In this document: positions 1 to 8,423 of the stretch, one piece after another
Layout: every line of letters begins with the position of its first letter
Position numbering within the stretch: the first letter of the stretch is position 1
From: Yaniella flava
GTDB taxonomy: Bacteria > Actinomycetota > Actinomycetes > Actinomycetales > Micrococcaceae
Reading direction: 5' to 3'
Length of the DNA: 64,000 bases
Assembly (NCBI RefSeq): GCF_039529295.1
Contig: NZ_BAAAMN010000049.1
Location: 124,001-188,000, forward strand
Notes under the pieces: model-generated
Seen by the model: only the letters and a program-made list of their open reading frames with translations
Database searches by the model: none
Told to the model about the DNA's origin: nothing
Translations under genes and position numbers: made by a program

Positions 1-88
1 GGTAACTCACTGCTTTCATAACGCTACTGTGTGTTCTCTGACACGTCCAGGGGCCCGCTAAATGAAAAGAGTGAACGGGGCGTATCGC

Positions 89-229
89 TTAGTAGACCGC
101 GACGGTTTCCTGCTGTTGCTCAAGGTGCACCGGACCAGCATGTGGGCCCGTCTGTTCTAAGCCGCAGGCTGTCATTGCCCAGAGTGAAATGCCTGCCGCT
201 GCTGCGAGTTTCATGAGTCGTTTCTGCAT
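89..229 (-). CDS. Small predicted lipoprotein, 46 aa
   Basis: This short frame starts at ATG 229 with a good Shine-Dalgarno (GAAGGA, 6 nt upstream) and ends at TAA 89-91. It encodes 46 residues. The N-terminus is a textbook lipoprotein signal: basic MQKRLMK, a hydrophobic AAAAGISLW stretch, then a lipobox-like MTAC with the lipidated Cys at residue 22. The mature part is only about 25 residues, rich in Gln, Glu and His, with no domain I recognise. It is probably exported and anchored to the outer face of the membrane. A TATGCT hexamer at 262-267 could be its -10. It lies downstream of tRNA-Ala on the same strand. Function unknown. The RBS, signal and lipobox together make it likely real. Confidence 0.6.
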   Translation of the reverse strand: MQKRLMKLAAAAGISLWAMTACGLEQTGPHAGPVHLEQQQETVAVY

Positions 230-452
230 GGTTGTCCTTCTCATATATGATGCTGACGCCAAGCATACAACTGATCAATCGCTTCGGCGAGACCTAGTGC
301 GCCGCCCCTTCAGCGAGTAAGAGCTTCAAGAGTACGCTAGTGATGCGCTAGGAACCGTGTTACTTGTATAAGGCTGTGGACTCAAGCAACTAGCCGATGG
401 AAGAGATTTTCCAAATCCTGGAGAAATACTATCCAGATCCCTGCAAATACTG

Positions 453-525
453 TGGAGCTAAGGGGATTCGAACCCCTGACCTCTTCCGTGCCACGGAAGC
501 GCGCTACCAACTGCGCCATAGCCCC
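453..525 (-). tRNA. tRNA-Ala (anticodon GGC)
   Basis: The minus strand folds into a full cloverleaf. The 7-bp acceptor stem GGGGCTA/TAGCTCC includes one G-T pair. The T-arm contains GGTTCGAATCC, and the anticodon loop GTGGCAC sits in a CTTCC/GGAAG stem. The anticodon GGC reads Ala codons GCC/GCU. The discriminator is A and CCA is not encoded. It follows the phosphatase gene, the usual actinobacterial position at the end of the nadD-rsfS cluster. Confidence 0.97.
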
Positions 526-619
526 TTATTAAATTTGGTTATCCGTTCGGACAACATCCACCAGTATACATAGCTTTTCGTTGAAAACAAATTTGAGATG
601 TCGCGAATACGCAGTGATG

Positions 620-1216
620 TTAAACACTGGTTTGCGTCAGGGTAAAAGTCCGGAATTCGCCTGTATTTGATTGCAATACGTGTGCCCGACAATTCTCCAA
701 ACGAGGTACGCTCGCGTACTCGTCGTCCTTGTGTCCGGTGAGCAGGTGCGCTGCAGCTCGCAGCGTGTTTCCATGTGAAATCACGAGTAAAACATTGGCC
801 TTGTCCAGTGCTTGCAGCACGGCGCTGGCGGTCCGAGTACCGGACTGACGCGGGGTCTCTCCCCCAACCGGACCGGAATCGAGTTCGGGGAGACGAAAGG
901 CTGCGTGTTCTTCTGGCCACCGCTCTGCAATTTCGGTAAACAACAGACCTTCCCACTGCCCACCGTTGGTTTCTTTGACACCATCAACGGTGCCTAAATC
1001 CAGCTGCCGGGCGCCGAGCATGATGCGTCCGGTTTCGTTGGCGCGAGCCAATGGTGACACAATGGCTGCATCGAATTCAGTGTGACGCCAGCGTAGTGCA
1101 GCTTTCTTCGCCTGACGCCGGCCAGCGTCATTGAGCAATATATCTGTTTGGCCTTGATACCGGCCTTGGGCATTCCAAGCCGTTTCGCCATGACGCAGAA
1201 GGACGATCGTTTTCAT
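620..1216 (-). CDS. Histidine phosphatase family protein (phosphoglycerate mutase-like)
   Basis: This 198-aa protein belongs to the histidine phosphatase superfamily. The phospho-accepting His is in the N-terminal LLRHGETAWN motif (His9), followed by SPLARANET, which carries the second conserved Arg. The second catalytic His is in VISHGNTLRAA near residue 148. Members remove phosphate from sugar phosphates or small metabolites; the true substrate cannot be read from sequence and a glycolytic mutase role is unlikely at this size. It lies 36 nt after rsfS on the same strand and is probably its last co-transcribed gene. The same gene follows rsfS in many Micrococcales. Confidence 0.85.
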   Translation of the reverse strand: MKTIVLLRHGETAWNAQGRYQGQTDILLNDAGRRQAKKAALRWRHTEFDAAIVSPLARANETGRIMLGARQLDLGTVDGVKETNGGQWEGLLFTEIAERWPEEHAAFRLPELDSGPVGGETPRQSGTRTASAVLQALDKANVLLVISHGNTLRAAAHLLTGHKDDEYASVPRLENCRAHVLQSNTGEFRTFTLTQTSV

Positions 1217-1252
1217 CGTGTGCGGGTCACCTATCCGATTGAAACACTGCCA

Positions 1253-1618
1253 TTAGTCAGCTTGCGACAAGTCAATTTGCGGTGCATCCGCCCACAGTCG
1301 TTCCAGCGCGTAGTTCTCACGTTCTTCTTCGTGTTGCACGTGAATGACGAAATGCCCGTAATCTAACAGGATCCAGCGTGCTTCGGTTTGGCCTTCGCGA
1401 CGGGTGGGTTTCAACTCCAGTTGTTCGCGCAATTCGTCTTCAATCTCGTCGACGATCGATTTGACCTGACGCTCGGTCTCGGCCGAGGCAAAGAAAAAGG
1501 CATCGGTGATGCCGAGACGCTCGGCAACATCTACCGCCGAGATATTTTCGGCCTGACGATTTGAAGCTGCTTTTGCAGCGATGTTCAAGGCGTCGAGTGT
1601 GGGTTCAGGTACGGCCAC
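1253..1618 (-). CDS. rsfS: Ribosome silencing factor RsfS
   Basis: RsfS (DUF143/Iojap family, 121 aa) binds ribosomal protein L14 on the 50S subunit and blocks subunit joining when nutrients are scarce. The family signature is clear in the second half: WILLDYGHFVIHVQ near residues 82-95, followed by ENYALERLW. Start is GTG 1618, with SD AGAGGAG 6 nt upstream. It sits between the 462-aa membrane-anchored protein and the phosphatase, in the conserved nadD-X-rsfS-phosphatase order. Confidence 0.95.
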   Translation of the reverse strand: MAVPEPTLDALNIAAKAASNRQAENISAVDVAERLGITDAFFFASAETERQVKSIVDEIEDELREQLELKPTRREGQTEARWILLDYGHFVIHVQHEEERENYALERLWADAPQIDLSQAD

Positions 1619-1633
1619 GAAACTCCTCTATGT

Positions 1634-3022
1634 TCAACGAGTAAACAGAATAATAGCTACTATCAACGCAATGATGCCGATAGCAAAGACAATGGCGGAT
1701 ATGGTCAGTATTCGGCGTTCTGGTGCCTCAGACTCTTTCGGATCAAGAGTATCAAGACCGTGAGCAGAGCTTGCATCGAGTGGTTGATCTGGGCCCGTTG
1801 TCGGGAGGTTATCAGTCTCAGTTGCGGGTTCAAAATGCGTTGAAAAGTCTGGTTTCGACTCCGGCTCAAAGACGGTTTCGACTGCCTCGTCTTCCTCAGC
1901 GACTTCAAAAGGACCGGTAATCATGGGGCGACTGCCGGCACGTTTGGCTCGACGTAACAGTTCCGAATCGGTCGCGTCATGAGTCGCCGTGTCTTCATCA
2001 GGATCATCGGATTCGTCGTCCGATACATCCGAATGCTCTGGGACTCCTTGAGTCACATCAGCGTCAGCAACTGCGTCGCGTGGCGCATCGTCGAGTTCTG
2101 GTTCATCATCGGATGATTCGACAACTGAGACCGCTGCGGTTTCCAGTTCTTGCAGTTCCTGCGACTTTTCTGCGAGCTCTTTCTGGCGACGAAGGAGCAG
2201 TGGGTCGATCACGTTCGGGTTTTCCTGACCCAACCGAACAATTTCTTGGGTCAGTTCTTCGGTCTCCGCACGCAATGCTTCCCAACGAATCTCTATGGTG
2301 TCGAGACCACTCATATCCGTGATCTCAACTGCCGAGGCACCATACTGTTCCGATGTGGAGACGACGATGTCGTCCTCTTCGGACCCCACGGGTGTTTCCG
2401 TCACAGCAGGAATCGGAGGCGGTGGCGCTTGGGGTGACGTTGCCCGGCGGACCACTTTGGGCTCTGCGGTCTCTTCCAAGCTAGCTTGTTGTTGTTCTAA
2501 CGCAGCTATTTCCGCGCGTCGTTGGGCATCTGCACGTGCTGCTTGTTGTCGGGCTTCGCGGCGAGACAGTGGCTTTGCATCGTCCTCGTCTTCGCTGCGT
2601 TTTGTGATGATTGGCAACATACCGGTAGATGTGACTTGGGAATCAGCTCGACGGCGGCGCGGTACCGGGACATCAGCAGATGGTTCTTCCACCTCAGCTG
2701 GCGCATCTATTGGAGAGGCAGCAGCGCGACGCCCCTGGGCGTTGGAGACGTCCGTGTCGTCATTTGCAGCAGGTTCATTTGGCTCGGCCAGTGTTGCGTC
2801 AACGGGGCTCTTATCGTTTGTTGCACCCGTGACTCGACTCGCCGGTACCGGTGTCACTTTGGCGACGGTTTCCGTGGCTTCGCGTTCGGCGTCTGCTGCG
2901 CGCTGTTCGCGCTGTTTAACTTCTTCAGCCCAGCGCTGGGCTTCTTCATCACGCAGTTTCGAGCGTTCTTCGCGTTCGCGTTGGAGCCGCAGGTCTCGGC
3001 GGGAAGGATAAGAGTTACTCAT
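1634..3022 (-). CDS. Acidic, disordered protein with C-terminal membrane anchor
   Basis: This 462-aa protein has an Arg/Glu-rich, probably coiled-coil N-terminus (about residues 1-60), then a long low-complexity stretch rich in Asp, Glu, Ala and Pro. A second Glu/Gln-rich helical segment lies near 245-300. A single transmembrane helix at the very C-terminus (about 438-460) ends in FTR. There is no signal peptide, so the bulk should face the cytoplasm, like a tail-anchored protein. The start codon overlaps the end of nadD by 8 nt and has SD GGAGGA, so the two are translationally coupled. A gene of this kind lies between nadD and rsfS in related actinobacteria. No enzymatic motif is visible and the function is unknown. 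Confidence 0.75.
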   Translation of the reverse strand: MSNSYPSRRDLRLQREREERSKLRDEEAQRWAEEVKQREQRAADAEREATETVAKVTPVPASRVTGATNDKSPVDATLAEPNEPAANDDTDVSNAQGRRAAASPIDAPAEVEEPSADVPVPRRRRADSQVTSTGMLPIITKRSEDEDDAKPLSRREARQQAARADAQRRAEIAALEQQQASLEETAEPKVVRRATSPQAPPPPIPAVTETPVGSEEDDIVVSTSEQYGASAVEITDMSGLDTIEIRWEALRAETEELTQEIVRLGQENPNVIDPLLLRRQKELAEKSQELQELETAAVSVVESSDDEPELDDAPRDAVADADVTQGVPEHSDVSDDESDDPDEDTATHDATDSELLRRAKRAGSRPMITGPFEVAEEDEAVETVFEPESKPDFSTHFEPATETDNLPTTGPDQPLDASSAHGLDTLDPKESEAPERRILTISAIVFAIGIIALIVAIILFTR

Positions 3023-3707
3023 CGTCTTCCTCCGGTCTATTGTTCAGGGAGGCCGGAACATAGGGCGCAATATTATGGCGGGTTTTGTCACCGTTGTCGT
3101 CAACGTATAACCCATATTTCCCAATATATTGCACCACGCCGTCTGGCACGAGGTACCACACGGGTTTTCCGGCGGCTACGCGGTCACGACAGTCGGTCGA
3201 CGAGATGGCCATCGCTGGAATTTGCATCAGCGAGACTTCATCCGCCAGCCCGAAGTCGGTGAGCTCGTGGCCTGGTCGGGAGACACCTACGAAGTGTGCT
3301 TTGCCCCAGAGTTGTTCCACATTTTTCCAGGTCATGATTTGTTCCATCGCATCTGCACCGGTGATGAAAAAAAGATCTGCATCGGGGCGCAGTTTCTGGA
3401 TATCGTCCAGCGTATCGGCCGTATACGTTGGGCCTGGGCGGTCGATATCGACCCGGGAGACAGAAAAGCGTGGATTCGACGCCGTGGCGACCACGGTCAT
3501 CAAATACCGGTGTTCTGCCGGTGAGACATCCTTGTCAGATTTCTGCCATGGTTGACCCGTAGGAACAAAGACTACTTCGTCGAGATCAAACTCTGCAGCG
3601 ACTTCACTGGCAGCGACGAGGTGGCCGTGGTGAATGGGATCGAACGTTCCACCCATAATACCTAGGCGAGCTCGACGGGCCGGTGGGGTGTTGGGAGTTT
3701 GATTCAC
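3015..3707 (-). CDS. nadD: Nicotinate-nucleotide adenylyltransferase NadD
   Basis: NadD joins nicotinate mononucleotide and ATP to make deamido-NAD in NAD synthesis. The nucleotidyltransferase motif GGTFDPIHHGHL lies near the N-terminus and the second ATP motif ISSTDCRD near residue 180. The frame is open up to 3791. I prefer GTG 3707 (230 aa) because it follows the stop of the small membrane protein by 7 nt and leaves a normal-length NadD. No clear Shine-Dalgarno precedes it, so translation may be coupled to that upstream gene. The 3' end overlaps the 462-aa protein gene. Confidence 0.9.
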   Translation of the reverse strand: MNQTPNTPPARRARLGIMGGTFDPIHHGHLVAASEVAAEFDLDEVVFVPTGQPWQKSDKDVSPAEHRYLMTVVATASNPRFSVSRVDIDRPGPTYTADTLDDIQKLRPDADLFFITGADAMEQIMTWKNVEQLWGKAHFVGVSRPGHELTDFGLADEVSLMQIPAMAISSTDCRDRVAAGKPVWYLVPDGVVQYIGKYGLYVDDNGDKTRHNIAPYVPASLNNRPEEDDE

Positions 3708-3714
3708 AGGCGTG

Positions 3715-3921
3715 TTAGCTATTAAAGGAGGTTGAGCCCTGGTTTGGCTTTGCAACGTCGCTCGGTGCAGGCGCCTCTGGACGCAATGCAACCGAACGTA
3801 GTGACATGATGGCTAACAGCAGGAACATCAACGCAGCAAAGAGCACCAGTCCATAGACGATTGGTGGCACCGGCAGTTGGTTGACGACAGCTTCTTCTGC
3901 TGCTGCTTGGAACATTTCCAT
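3715..3921 (-). CDS. Small single-pass membrane protein, 68 aa
   Basis: A 68-residue protein with one strong transmembrane segment at about residues 22-43 (IVYGLVLFAALMFLLLA core). It has a short acidic N-terminus and a polar, Pro/Ser/Asn-rich tail. Start ATG 3921 and stop 3715, directly before nadD and after proA. A small membrane protein in this slot is common in Micrococcaceae genomes, which supports it as a real gene. The function is unknown; the positive charges after the helix suggest the C-terminus lies in the cytoplasm. Confidence 0.7.
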   Translation of the reverse strand: MEMFQAAAEEAVVNQLPVPPIVYGLVLFAALMFLLLAIMSLRSVALRPEAPAPSDVAKPNQGSTSFNS

Positions 3922-4003
3922 TAGTTGTACTCCTGAATGAACGTGTGTTGCTAGTAGATGAGCTTACCGAATTTTTGACCGTCGAGGGTGACAGTGTCTG
4001 CGG

Positions 4004-5272
4004 CTAGTGTCGAATTTGACCGTCGCCACGCAGGATCCACTTTGTCGAGGTGAGCTCTTCAAGCCCCATGGGCCCACGTGCATGCAATTTTTGAGTTGAG
4101 ATGCCGATTTCTGCCCCCAGCCCAAATTGACCGCCGTCGGTAAAGCGCGATGACGCGTTGATCATCACAACAGCTGCATCGACTTCTGCGATGTATCGCT
4201 CTGCGTTCGACAAGTTCTCTGTAAGGATGACTTCGGTGTGACCCGTAGAGTACATCTCGACGTGCTCGATGGCTTCGGCAATGTCGTCCACAATTTTGAC
4301 GGACATTTCCATGTCTAAATATTCTGTAGCCCAGTCTTCTTCAGTTGCCGCGACTGCGTCCGTCACCCATGTGGCAGCTGTTGGATCCACGTGGAGCAAG
4401 ACACCGGATGACTGCAATGTGTTCAGCACGTTCACGCCGGTTTCCTTGGCGTCTTTGTGGATCAACACGGTTTCTGCTGCATTGCACACCGAAGGGCGGT
4501 GCGTCTTGGAATTGAAAACGACGTCCACGGCTTTCTGTGGATCGGCCGAGGCATCAACGAACACGTGGCCAACACCAGCTCCGGTTTCAATCACGGGTAC
4601 GGCGGCTTGCTCGACAACTGTACGGATCAGCCCGGGGCCGCCGCGTGGTATGAGGACGTCGACTCCCCCACGGTAGGTCATCAGCGCATTGGCACCGTCA
4701 CGTCCAAGTTCATCAATGCCTTGGATGAGGTCTGCTGGCAGACCGTTGGCTTCTAGGGCGTCGCGGAGGACTGAGATGGTCACACCGTTGGTAGTTTCTG
4801 CGGCGGAGCCACCGCGCAATATGACCGCGTTGCCGGACTTGATGCCGATGCCAGCAATGTCGACGGTGACGTTCGGGCGGGCCTCATATATGGCACCCAC
4901 TACGCCCAGTGGGACGCGAATCTGTTGCATGCGAATGCCGTTGGGCAGGTTGTTTCCGCGCAGCACATTGCCGATGGGGTCCGGGAGGCTGGCAAGCTCA
5001 CCCAGCGCTGAAACAAGCCCGTCGATACGCTCGTCGGTCAGTTGTAGACGGTCCAAGAGGGCATCAGCGGTGTTGTTTTCCTGTCCACGCTGTAGGTCTT
5101 TGGCATTGGCCTCGAGAATAGCTGCCCGATTGGCATCGATGGCTTCTGCCATGACCGCCAGTGCGGCATCTTTCTCGGCACGAGATGCCCTGCCCAGAGT
5201 CTTCTGCGCGGTGCGTGCAGCCTTGGTGATCGTTGCGATCTGCTGTGTCACGGAATCAAGTTGAACAGTCAT
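4004..5272 (-). CDS. proA: Glutamate-5-semialdehyde dehydrogenase ProA
   Basis: ProA (422 aa, normal length) reduces gamma-glutamyl phosphate with NADPH to glutamate semialdehyde, the second step of proline synthesis. It is an aldehyde-dehydrogenase-fold enzyme. The catalytic Cys lies in the conserved THRPSVCNAAET motif near residue 265, and RGGSAAETTN and IPRGGPGLI match the family. It starts 9 nt after the proB stop, so proB-proA form a transcription unit with the ProB product passed straight on. A TAGAAT hexamer 6 nt before the ATG coincides with the proB stop and may be chance. Confidence 0.97.
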   Translation of the reverse strand: MTVQLDSVTQQIATITKAARTAQKTLGRASRAEKDAALAVMAEAIDANRAAILEANAKDLQRGQENNTADALLDRLQLTDERIDGLVSALGELASLPDPIGNVLRGNNLPNGIRMQQIRVPLGVVGAIYEARPNVTVDIAGIGIKSGNAVILRGGSAAETTNGVTISVLRDALEANGLPADLIQGIDELGRDGANALMTYRGGVDVLIPRGGPGLIRTVVEQAAVPVIETGAGVGHVFVDASADPQKAVDVVFNSKTHRPSVCNAAETVLIHKDAKETGVNVLNTLQSSGVLLHVDPTAATWVTDAVAATEEDWATEYLDMEMSVKIVDDIAEAIEHVEMYSTGHTEVILTENLSNAERYIAEVDAAVVMINASSRFTDGGQFGLGAEIGISTQKLHARGPMGLEELTSTKWILRGDGQIRH

Positions 5273-5281
5273 GGCGTCATT

Positions 5282-6460
5282 CTAGTCGTAATGGTCTCGG
5301 GAAAGTGATGTCTGCTTCACAATGACCGCATCGTCGGTGTGGATCACAACGCGATCATATTCTGGTCCGAGTTCGTTTCGCAGTTGGCGAGTGGACTTCC
5401 CCACCATTGTCGGTAGCTCGTTGGCGGAATAGTTGGTCAGCCCGCGTGCCACAACGATTCCTTCGGAGTTCACAACTTCTACCACGTCACCGGATTCGAA
5501 TGTCCCTGCGACACCGATTAGTCCGGCGGGTAACAGTGAGCGGTGACGCACCGTAATGGCTTCCACAGCACCATCGTCGATCATGATGCGACCCCGCGAG
5601 ACGGCCATGTGTTCCAACCACGCATTGCGGGCAGACTTGCGCTCACCCCGCGAGTCGAACCATGTGCCGACGTCTTCTCCATCAATCGCAGCCTGGGCGT
5701 TGTCTGCCGAGGTCAGAAACGTAGGGATGCCAGCATCAGTGGCGATCGACGCCGCCTGGAGTTTGGTGACCATTCCCCCGGTACCCACGGCGGACCCAGA
5801 GTCCCCGACTGAAACATGGTCCAGGTTGGCTTCTGCCGAGACGTTGGCAATGCGGCGCGCGCCTGATCGTGTTGGTGGGCCGTCATAAAGCGCATCAACG
5901 TCTGAGAGCAAGAGCAACGCGTCGGCTTTGACAACGGAGGCGGCCAGTGCGGCCAGCCGATCATTATCGCCGAACCGAATTTCATGGGTCGCCACCGCAT
6001 CGTTTTCGTTGACGACAGGGATGACGCCGAGGTTGAGCAGCCGGTTCAGGGATCGAAAGGCATTGTTGTACTGCGTACGACGCATCAGGTCCTCTGCGGT
6101 GAGCAGGACCTGGGCGACACTAATGGAGTGTTTCCAGAAGGATTCTGAGTACTGTGCCATCAGACGGCTTTGGCCCACGGCTGCAGCCGCCTGTTGGGTG
6201 GCCAGATCTTTGGGACGTTTCGCGAGACCCAAGGGTTTGAATCCGGCTGCAATCGCGCCCGAGGAGACTAACACCACCTGCGCACCGCTGTGGTACAGCT
6301 GCCCCACGACGCGTGTCAGTGCATCGATCGCGGGGATTGAGACCCCGCCTTGTCCATCGGTGAGCGACGAGGAGCCGACTTTGACCACGATGCGACGAGC
6401 ATCACGAAGGGTACTGCGATCCGTGACTGGATTGGGCGTAGACAGGTTGGGCGTGGACAC
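5282..6460 (-). CDS. proB: Glutamate 5-kinase ProB
   Basis: ProB (392 aa) phosphorylates glutamate, the first and usually proline-inhibited step of proline synthesis. The amino-acid-kinase domain covers about residues 20-280, with IVVKVGSSSLTDG at its start, SSGAIAAGF, and the NENDAVATHEIRFGDND substrate/nucleotide segment. A C-terminal PUA domain follows (about 295-375, ending QLRNELGPEYDRVVIH). Start is GTG 6460 with SD GAAAGAA. It lies 11 nt downstream of obgE and upstream of proA. Confidence 0.96.
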   Translation of the reverse strand: MSTPNLSTPNPVTDRSTLRDARRIVVKVGSSSLTDGQGGVSIPAIDALTRVVGQLYHSGAQVVLVSSGAIAAGFKPLGLAKRPKDLATQQAAAAVGQSRLMAQYSESFWKHSISVAQVLLTAEDLMRRTQYNNAFRSLNRLLNLGVIPVVNENDAVATHEIRFGDNDRLAALAASVVKADALLLLSDVDALYDGPPTRSGARRIANVSAEANLDHVSVGDSGSAVGTGGMVTKLQAASIATDAGIPTFLTSADNAQAAIDGEDVGTWFDSRGERKSARNAWLEHMAVSRGRIMIDDGAVEAITVRHRSLLPAGLIGVAGTFESGDVVEVVNSEGIVVARGLTNYSANELPTMVGKSTRQLRNELGPEYDRVVIHTDDAVIVKQTSLSRDHYD

Positions 6461-6471
6461 TGCAGTTCTTT

Positions 6472-8037
6472 CTAGTCGTGCTCGGATTCGTCATTGGTCC
6501 ACATCCCGGAAGACCGTTCGCGTTCCATTTGAGCTTGCGTTGTAGCACGAGCTGCTTTCCGCTCGGCATATTCTTGGCGTTTTTCTTCGCGGGTTGGACG
6601 GTGGCGCTCTGCTACCCGCGTATCGCCGCCGCGTGGCCCAGATAAGTGTTCTGCACCGGTGGTCATGGTTGGTTCCCAATCGAATACCACACCGGATTCG
6701 TCATCTCCTACGACGACGGCGTCACCGGGAAGTGCGCCTGCATTGAAGAGCGCTTTTTCGATTCCGAGTCGTTCTAACCGGTCGGCCAGGTATCCAACGG
6801 CTTCGTCATTGTCGAAATTGGTTTGGGCAACCCAGCGTTCTGGTTTGTCGCCACGGATCCGAAACATGGGTTTCATGCTGCGTTCTTCTTTATTGATGGT
6901 GAATTCGCGTGGGCGTGCCCTGCGTCGACGGTGCTGCGGCACAATGGTAATGGTCTCAGGTGTGTGTTCGTCACGCTCTGCGGCTTCGGCTTGTTCAAGG
7001 CGAGCTTGGGCGACGAGATCTGCCATCGCGTACTTCAATTGGTCCAGCCCTTTACGGCTCACCGCCGAAATTTCGAAGACACGCAGCCCACGGGATTCCA
7101 GTTCGGCACGAGTCATATCGGCCATCGCTTGACCGTCCGGGAGATCCGTTTTGTTGATCACCACGAGTTGCGGGCGCTCGTCTAGGGGAATGAGTTGTTC
7201 GCCGCCATCAGTGAGGATGGGTTCTACAGCGTAGGCCGCGAGCTCTTTTTCTAACACGTCGAAATCGGTGATCGGGTCACGGTCAGATTCCAGTGTTCCG
7301 GCGTCGAGAACGTGGACGAGTGCGTGGGTGCGTTCGACGTGGCGCAGAAATTCTAGCCCCAAGCCTTTGCCTTCGGATGCGCCAGGAATGAGCCCTGGAA
7401 CGTCGGCCACGGTGAAACGTGTTCCCCCGGCATCCACGACGCCGAGATTTGGTACCAGTGTGGTGAACGGGTAGTCAGCAATTTTCGGTCGTGCCGCGGA
7501 AATGGCGGCAATCAGCGATGATTTGCCGGCTGACGGGAAACCGACCAGGGCAATGTCGGCGACGGTTTTGAGCTCCAGCACAACGCTGCGTTCTTCACCG
7601 GGGATCCCCAGCAAGGCAAAACCGGGGGCTTTACGTTTCGGGGACGCTAGCGAGGCGTTGCCCGCTCCGCCGGTGCCGCCGTGAGCGAGGGTGATTTCCT
7701 CATACGGGGTCACCAGGTCGTGGAGGATGTTGCCGTCGGGGTCTTTGATGACGGTGCCAACGGGAACAGGTAGGTACAGTATTTCACCATTTTTGCCGTG
7801 TCGTAGATCGCCCTTGCCGGGTTCGCCGTTGGTGGCTTTTCGGTGCGGCTGGTGATGGTAGTCCAGCAGGGTGGTGACTTGTGGGTCAGCTACGATCACG
7901 ACATCGCCACCGTGGCCACCGTTGCCGCCGTCCGGTCCACCGAGTGGTTTGAATTTTTCGCGCAGCACGGAGGTCTCCCCGTGCCCACCGTTGCCCGCGG
8001 TGGCATGCACGGTTACATGATCTATGAATTGTGACAT
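6472..8037 (-). CDS. obgE: GTPase ObgE/CgtA
   Basis: This essential GTPase associates with the 50S subunit and couples ribosome assembly to growth and (p)ppGpp. The Gly-rich Obg domain (about 1-158) contains GGNGGHGG repeats. The G domain follows, with P-loop GFPSAGKSSL, switch region DVPGLIPGASEGKGLG and NKTD. After it come an OCT domain (about 345-430) and a charged tail. At 521 aa it has the long C-terminus typical of actinobacterial Obg. It is separated from rpmA by a hairpin at 8072-8105 that may damp its transcription relative to the ribosomal genes. Confidence 0.97.
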   Translation of the reverse strand: MSQFIDHVTVHATAGNGGHGETSVLREKFKPLGGPDGGNGGHGGDVVIVADPQVTTLLDYHHQPHRKATNGEPGKGDLRHGKNGEILYLPVPVGTVIKDPDGNILHDLVTPYEEITLAHGGTGGAGNASLASPKRKAPGFALLGIPGEERSVVLELKTVADIALVGFPSAGKSSLIAAISAARPKIADYPFTTLVPNLGVVDAGGTRFTVADVPGLIPGASEGKGLGLEFLRHVERTHALVHVLDAGTLESDRDPITDFDVLEKELAAYAVEPILTDGGEQLIPLDERPQLVVINKTDLPDGQAMADMTRAELESRGLRVFEISAVSRKGLDQLKYAMADLVAQARLEQAEAAERDEHTPETITIVPQHRRRRARPREFTINKEERSMKPMFRIRGDKPERWVAQTNFDNDEAVGYLADRLERLGIEKALFNAGALPGDAVVVGDDESGVVFDWEPTMTTGAEHLSGPRGGDTRVAERHRPTREEKRQEYAERKAARATTQAQMERERSSGMWTNDESEHD

Positions 8038-8071
8038 GAGGGTCCTCCAGGGTTTTATTGTGAAAACTCAA

Positions 8072-8105
8072 AGCGGGGACGGACCAGGGGTGGTCCGCCC
8101 CCGCT
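8072..8105 (-). terminator. Hairpin between rpmA and obgE, possible attenuator
   Basis: An inverted repeat AGCGGGG-ACGGACCA / TGGTCCGC-CCCCGCT with a 4-nt loop gives a stem of about 15 bp. Downstream on the minus strand comes TTTGAGTTTTC, a broken U-tract. This suggests partial termination rather than a full stop, which would give less obgE than rplU-rpmA mRNA. The stem is seen directly; the attenuation is inferred. Confidence 0.55.
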
Positions 8106-8127
8106 GGAGCGTGAGAAAAAACGAAAG

Positions 8128-8388
8128 CTACTGGGCTGCAGCTGGGACGATGTCCACAACTTTACGGCCGCGACGGCTGCCGAATTCGACTGCACCGGCT
8201 TCTAGCGCGAAGAGGGTGTGGTCCTTGCCGAGACCAACGTTGCGGCCCGGGTGGTATTTGGTTCCACGCTGGCGAATCAAGATTTCACCGGCGGAAACAG
8301 ACTGACCGCCGAAACGCTTTACCCCAAGGAACTTGGGGTTGGAGTCACGACCGTTACGTGTGGAGCTAGCACCTTTTTTTGTTGCCAT
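8128..8388 (-). CDS. rpmA: 50S ribosomal protein L27
   Basis: L27 (86 aa) sits near the peptidyl-transferase centre. The N-terminus MATKKGASSTRNGRDSN is the family hallmark, with no propeptide to cleave. The motifs QRGTKYHPG and GKDHTLFAL follow. It lies 35 nt downstream of rplU in the conserved rplU-rpmA-obgE operon. Confidence 0.98.
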   Translation of the reverse strand: MATKKGASSTRNGRDSNPKFLGVKRFGGQSVSAGEILIRQRGTKYHPGRNVGLGKDHTLFALEAGAVEFGSRRGRKVVDIVPAAAQ

Positions 8389-8423
8389 GAGTTAAATCCT
8401 TTGCGGGTTCTTCCGGGTCAAGC

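Noticed and set aside
31..216. 61-aa plus-strand open frame
   Set aside because: It overlaps the lipoprotein gene on the other strand and has no RBS, signal or domain. The minus-strand frame fits much better.
416..440. Terminator after tRNA-Ala
   Set aside because: ATCCTGGA/TCCAGAT gives only a weak stem with no T-run.
2522..3262. 246-aa plus-strand open frame
   Set aside because: It is antisense to the 462-aa gene and nadD. Its composition reflects the complement of their codons and it has no family signature.
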